64,000 nt of DNA from positions 1 through 64,000 of the forward strand of contig CAVYVZ010000001.1 of the NCBI GenBank assembly GCA_963772065.1, read 5' to 3'. The notes under the pieces are model-generated. The model was not told where the DNA came from. It ran no database searches and worked only from the letters and a program-made list of their open reading frames with translations. Each line of letters begins with the position of its first letter. Position 1 is the stretch's first letter. This document shows, one piece after another, positions 63,160-64,000 of this stretch. Source of the DNA: CAVYVZ01 sp963772065. GTDB taxonomy: Bacteria > Acidobacteriota > Vicinamibacteria > Vicinamibacterales > UBA2999. Both the position numbers and the translations under genes were made by a program.

Positions 63160-64000
63160 CTATCCTGGATTTCCCAAGTATCTGAGGAAGAGCGTCGCGA
63201 GACCGAGGAACGATGCGAACCCGAACACGTCGGTCAGCGTCGTGATGAAGACCGACGACGCGAGCGCCGGATCGATGTTCGCCGCGCGAAGCCCGAGCGG
63301 AACGAGCGTGCCAGCCGTCGCCGCGACGAACATGTTGATGATCATCGCCGCGCACAGGAGCAAACCGAGCACCGGACTGCCGCGAGTGCCCCAGGCAACT
63401 GCCGCAGCCACCAGCCCGAGCACCACGCCGTTACCGATGCCGACGGCCGCCTCCTTCAGGAGTGCCTTGCGTGAATTGGCCCAGCTCAGCTCGCCGAGCG
63501 CGATGCCGCGGACGATCACCGTCAGCGTCTGCATGGCGGCATTGCCTCCCATCCCGGCGACAATCGGCATGAACACTGCCAGTGCGGTCACCTGGCTGAT
63601 GGTCCCCTCGAACATGCTCACGACGGCGGCTGCGAGAAAGGCCGTTACCAGGTTCACGCCGAGCCACGGCAGGCGCTTTCGCAGCGACTCCATGGCAGGC
63701 GTGAACGCGCGCTCGTCGCCCGCCACACCGGCGAGGCGGTAGATGTCCTCCGTCGCCTCATCCTTGATGACGTCGATCACGTCGTCCACGGTAATGACGC
63801 CGACCAGCTTGTTTTCCTCGTCGACGACCGGTATCGCGAGCAGGTTGTACGAGGCGACCTGGCGCGCCACTTCTTCCTGGTCCGTGTCCACGCGCGCGCT
63901 GATGATGTCGGTCGTCATGATCCGCTTCAGCGGCGTTTCGGGCGAGACGAGGAGCAGCCGGCGCAGCGAGACCACGCCCACCAGGTGGCGGCGGTCGTCG
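63160..64000 (-). CDS. mgtE: Magnesium transporter MgtE, 5' end beyond the window
   Basis: At least 280 residues of the C-terminal part. CBS domain pair (LVGVVSLRRLL, IMTTDIISARVDTD, IPVVDEENKLVGVITVDDVID) then five membrane helices with the MgtE pore motif region (FMPIVAGMGGNAAMQTL). The N-terminal MgtE_N domain is cut off. CBS domains sense cytosolic magnesium. The window thus contains two unrelated magnesium channels, corA and mgtE. Confidence 0.93.
   Translation of the reverse strand, partial: DDRRHLVGVVSLRRLLLVSPETPLKRIMTTDIISARVDTDQEEVARQVASYNLLAIPVVDEENKLVGVITVDDVIDVIKDEATEDIYRLAGVAGDERAFTPAMESLRKRLPWLGVNLVTAFLAAAVVSMFEGTISQVTALAVFMPIVAGMGGNAAMQTLTVIVRGIALGELSWANSRKALLKEAAVGIGNGVVLGLVAAAVAWGTRGSPVLGLLLCAAMIINMFVAATAGTLVPLGLRAANIDPALASSVFITTLTDVFGFASFLGLATLFLRYLGNPG

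Overview
The window is GC-rich, gene-dense bacterial chromosome and most likely comes from an Acidobacteriota genome, plausibly class Vicinamibacteria. That is inference from content: a VWFA protein of the acidobacterial type, a PEP-CTERM exported protein, a PQQ dehydrogenase paired with a c-type cytochrome, a bifunctional AroD-AroE enzyme, BamD and outer-membrane barrels (Gram-negative envelope), and several unrelated low-complexity intergenic repeat families. No rRNA, CRISPR array, prophage, transposase or integrase was seen.

Layout. 1-2.2 kb (minus): aromatic amino-acid operon aroDE-trpE behind a leader that looks like a transcription attenuator, with a Trp/Tyr-rich leader peptide and an intrinsic terminator ending at the aroDE start codon. 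2.3-6.5 kb (plus): an exported S55-type peptidase and an exported beta-propeller protein. 6.5-8.1 kb (minus): ECF sigma factor and anti-sigma factor. 8.2-13 kb: TPR protein, two small unknowns, a sigma-54 activator. 13.1-20.6 kb (plus): a compact operon aroC-def-fmt-rsmB-PASTA-rpe-ybgC-bamD plus an exported unknown; most junctions overlap by 1-4 nt. 20.6-23.7 kb: pgsA, then a sugar nucleotidyltransferase and phosphomannomutase. 23.7 kb: tRNA-Gly(CCC). 23.8-26.2 kb (minus): rpiB-deoC, both with N-terminal extensions like those of microcompartment cargo, a small basic protein and a small barrel. 26.3-28.9 kb: hpt, an exported amidohydrolase, upp. 29.0-33.3 kb: an exported unknown, tRNA-Val(CAC), BACON lipoprotein, PEP-CTERM protein, a 0.6-kb decayed stretch with a tRNA-like fragment and a gene remnant, and a DinB protein. 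33.3-36.5 kb (minus): PQQ dehydrogenase, dihaem cytochrome, exported unknown. 36.6-40.0 kb (minus): Mla-type lipid transport operon. 40.0-45.5 kb (minus): uvrB, VWFA protein, outer-membrane protein. 45.6-52.4 kb: DHH phosphoesterase, PLP transsulfuration enzyme, patatin-like pseudoenzyme, greA, TrmH-type methyltransferase, rarA. 52.4-56.5 kb (minus): trypsin-like protease behind a candidate riboswitch, a 57-residue membrane protein, mutL, corA. 56.5-64 kb (minus): ppdK, glyS, glyQ, recO, mgtE (cut by the right edge).

Assembly quality. Single-base frame breaks occur in conserved genes: two each in trpE and aroDE, and one each in the sigma-54 activator, PASTA protein, small barrel and uvrB. Both reading frames around each break are conserved, so base-call errors are more likely than pseudogenes, particularly in the first 850 bases, which look like a low-coverage contig end.

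Most noteworthy: the aroDE-trpE attenuator, the leader RNA with mutually exclusive stems upstream of the protease, the DeoC/RpiB pair with microcompartment-type extensions but no shell genes nearby, five sequence-unrelated repeat families in intergenic gaps (three of them long inverted repeats), and a tRNA-Val / tRNA-like fragment pair bracketing two surface-protein genes.
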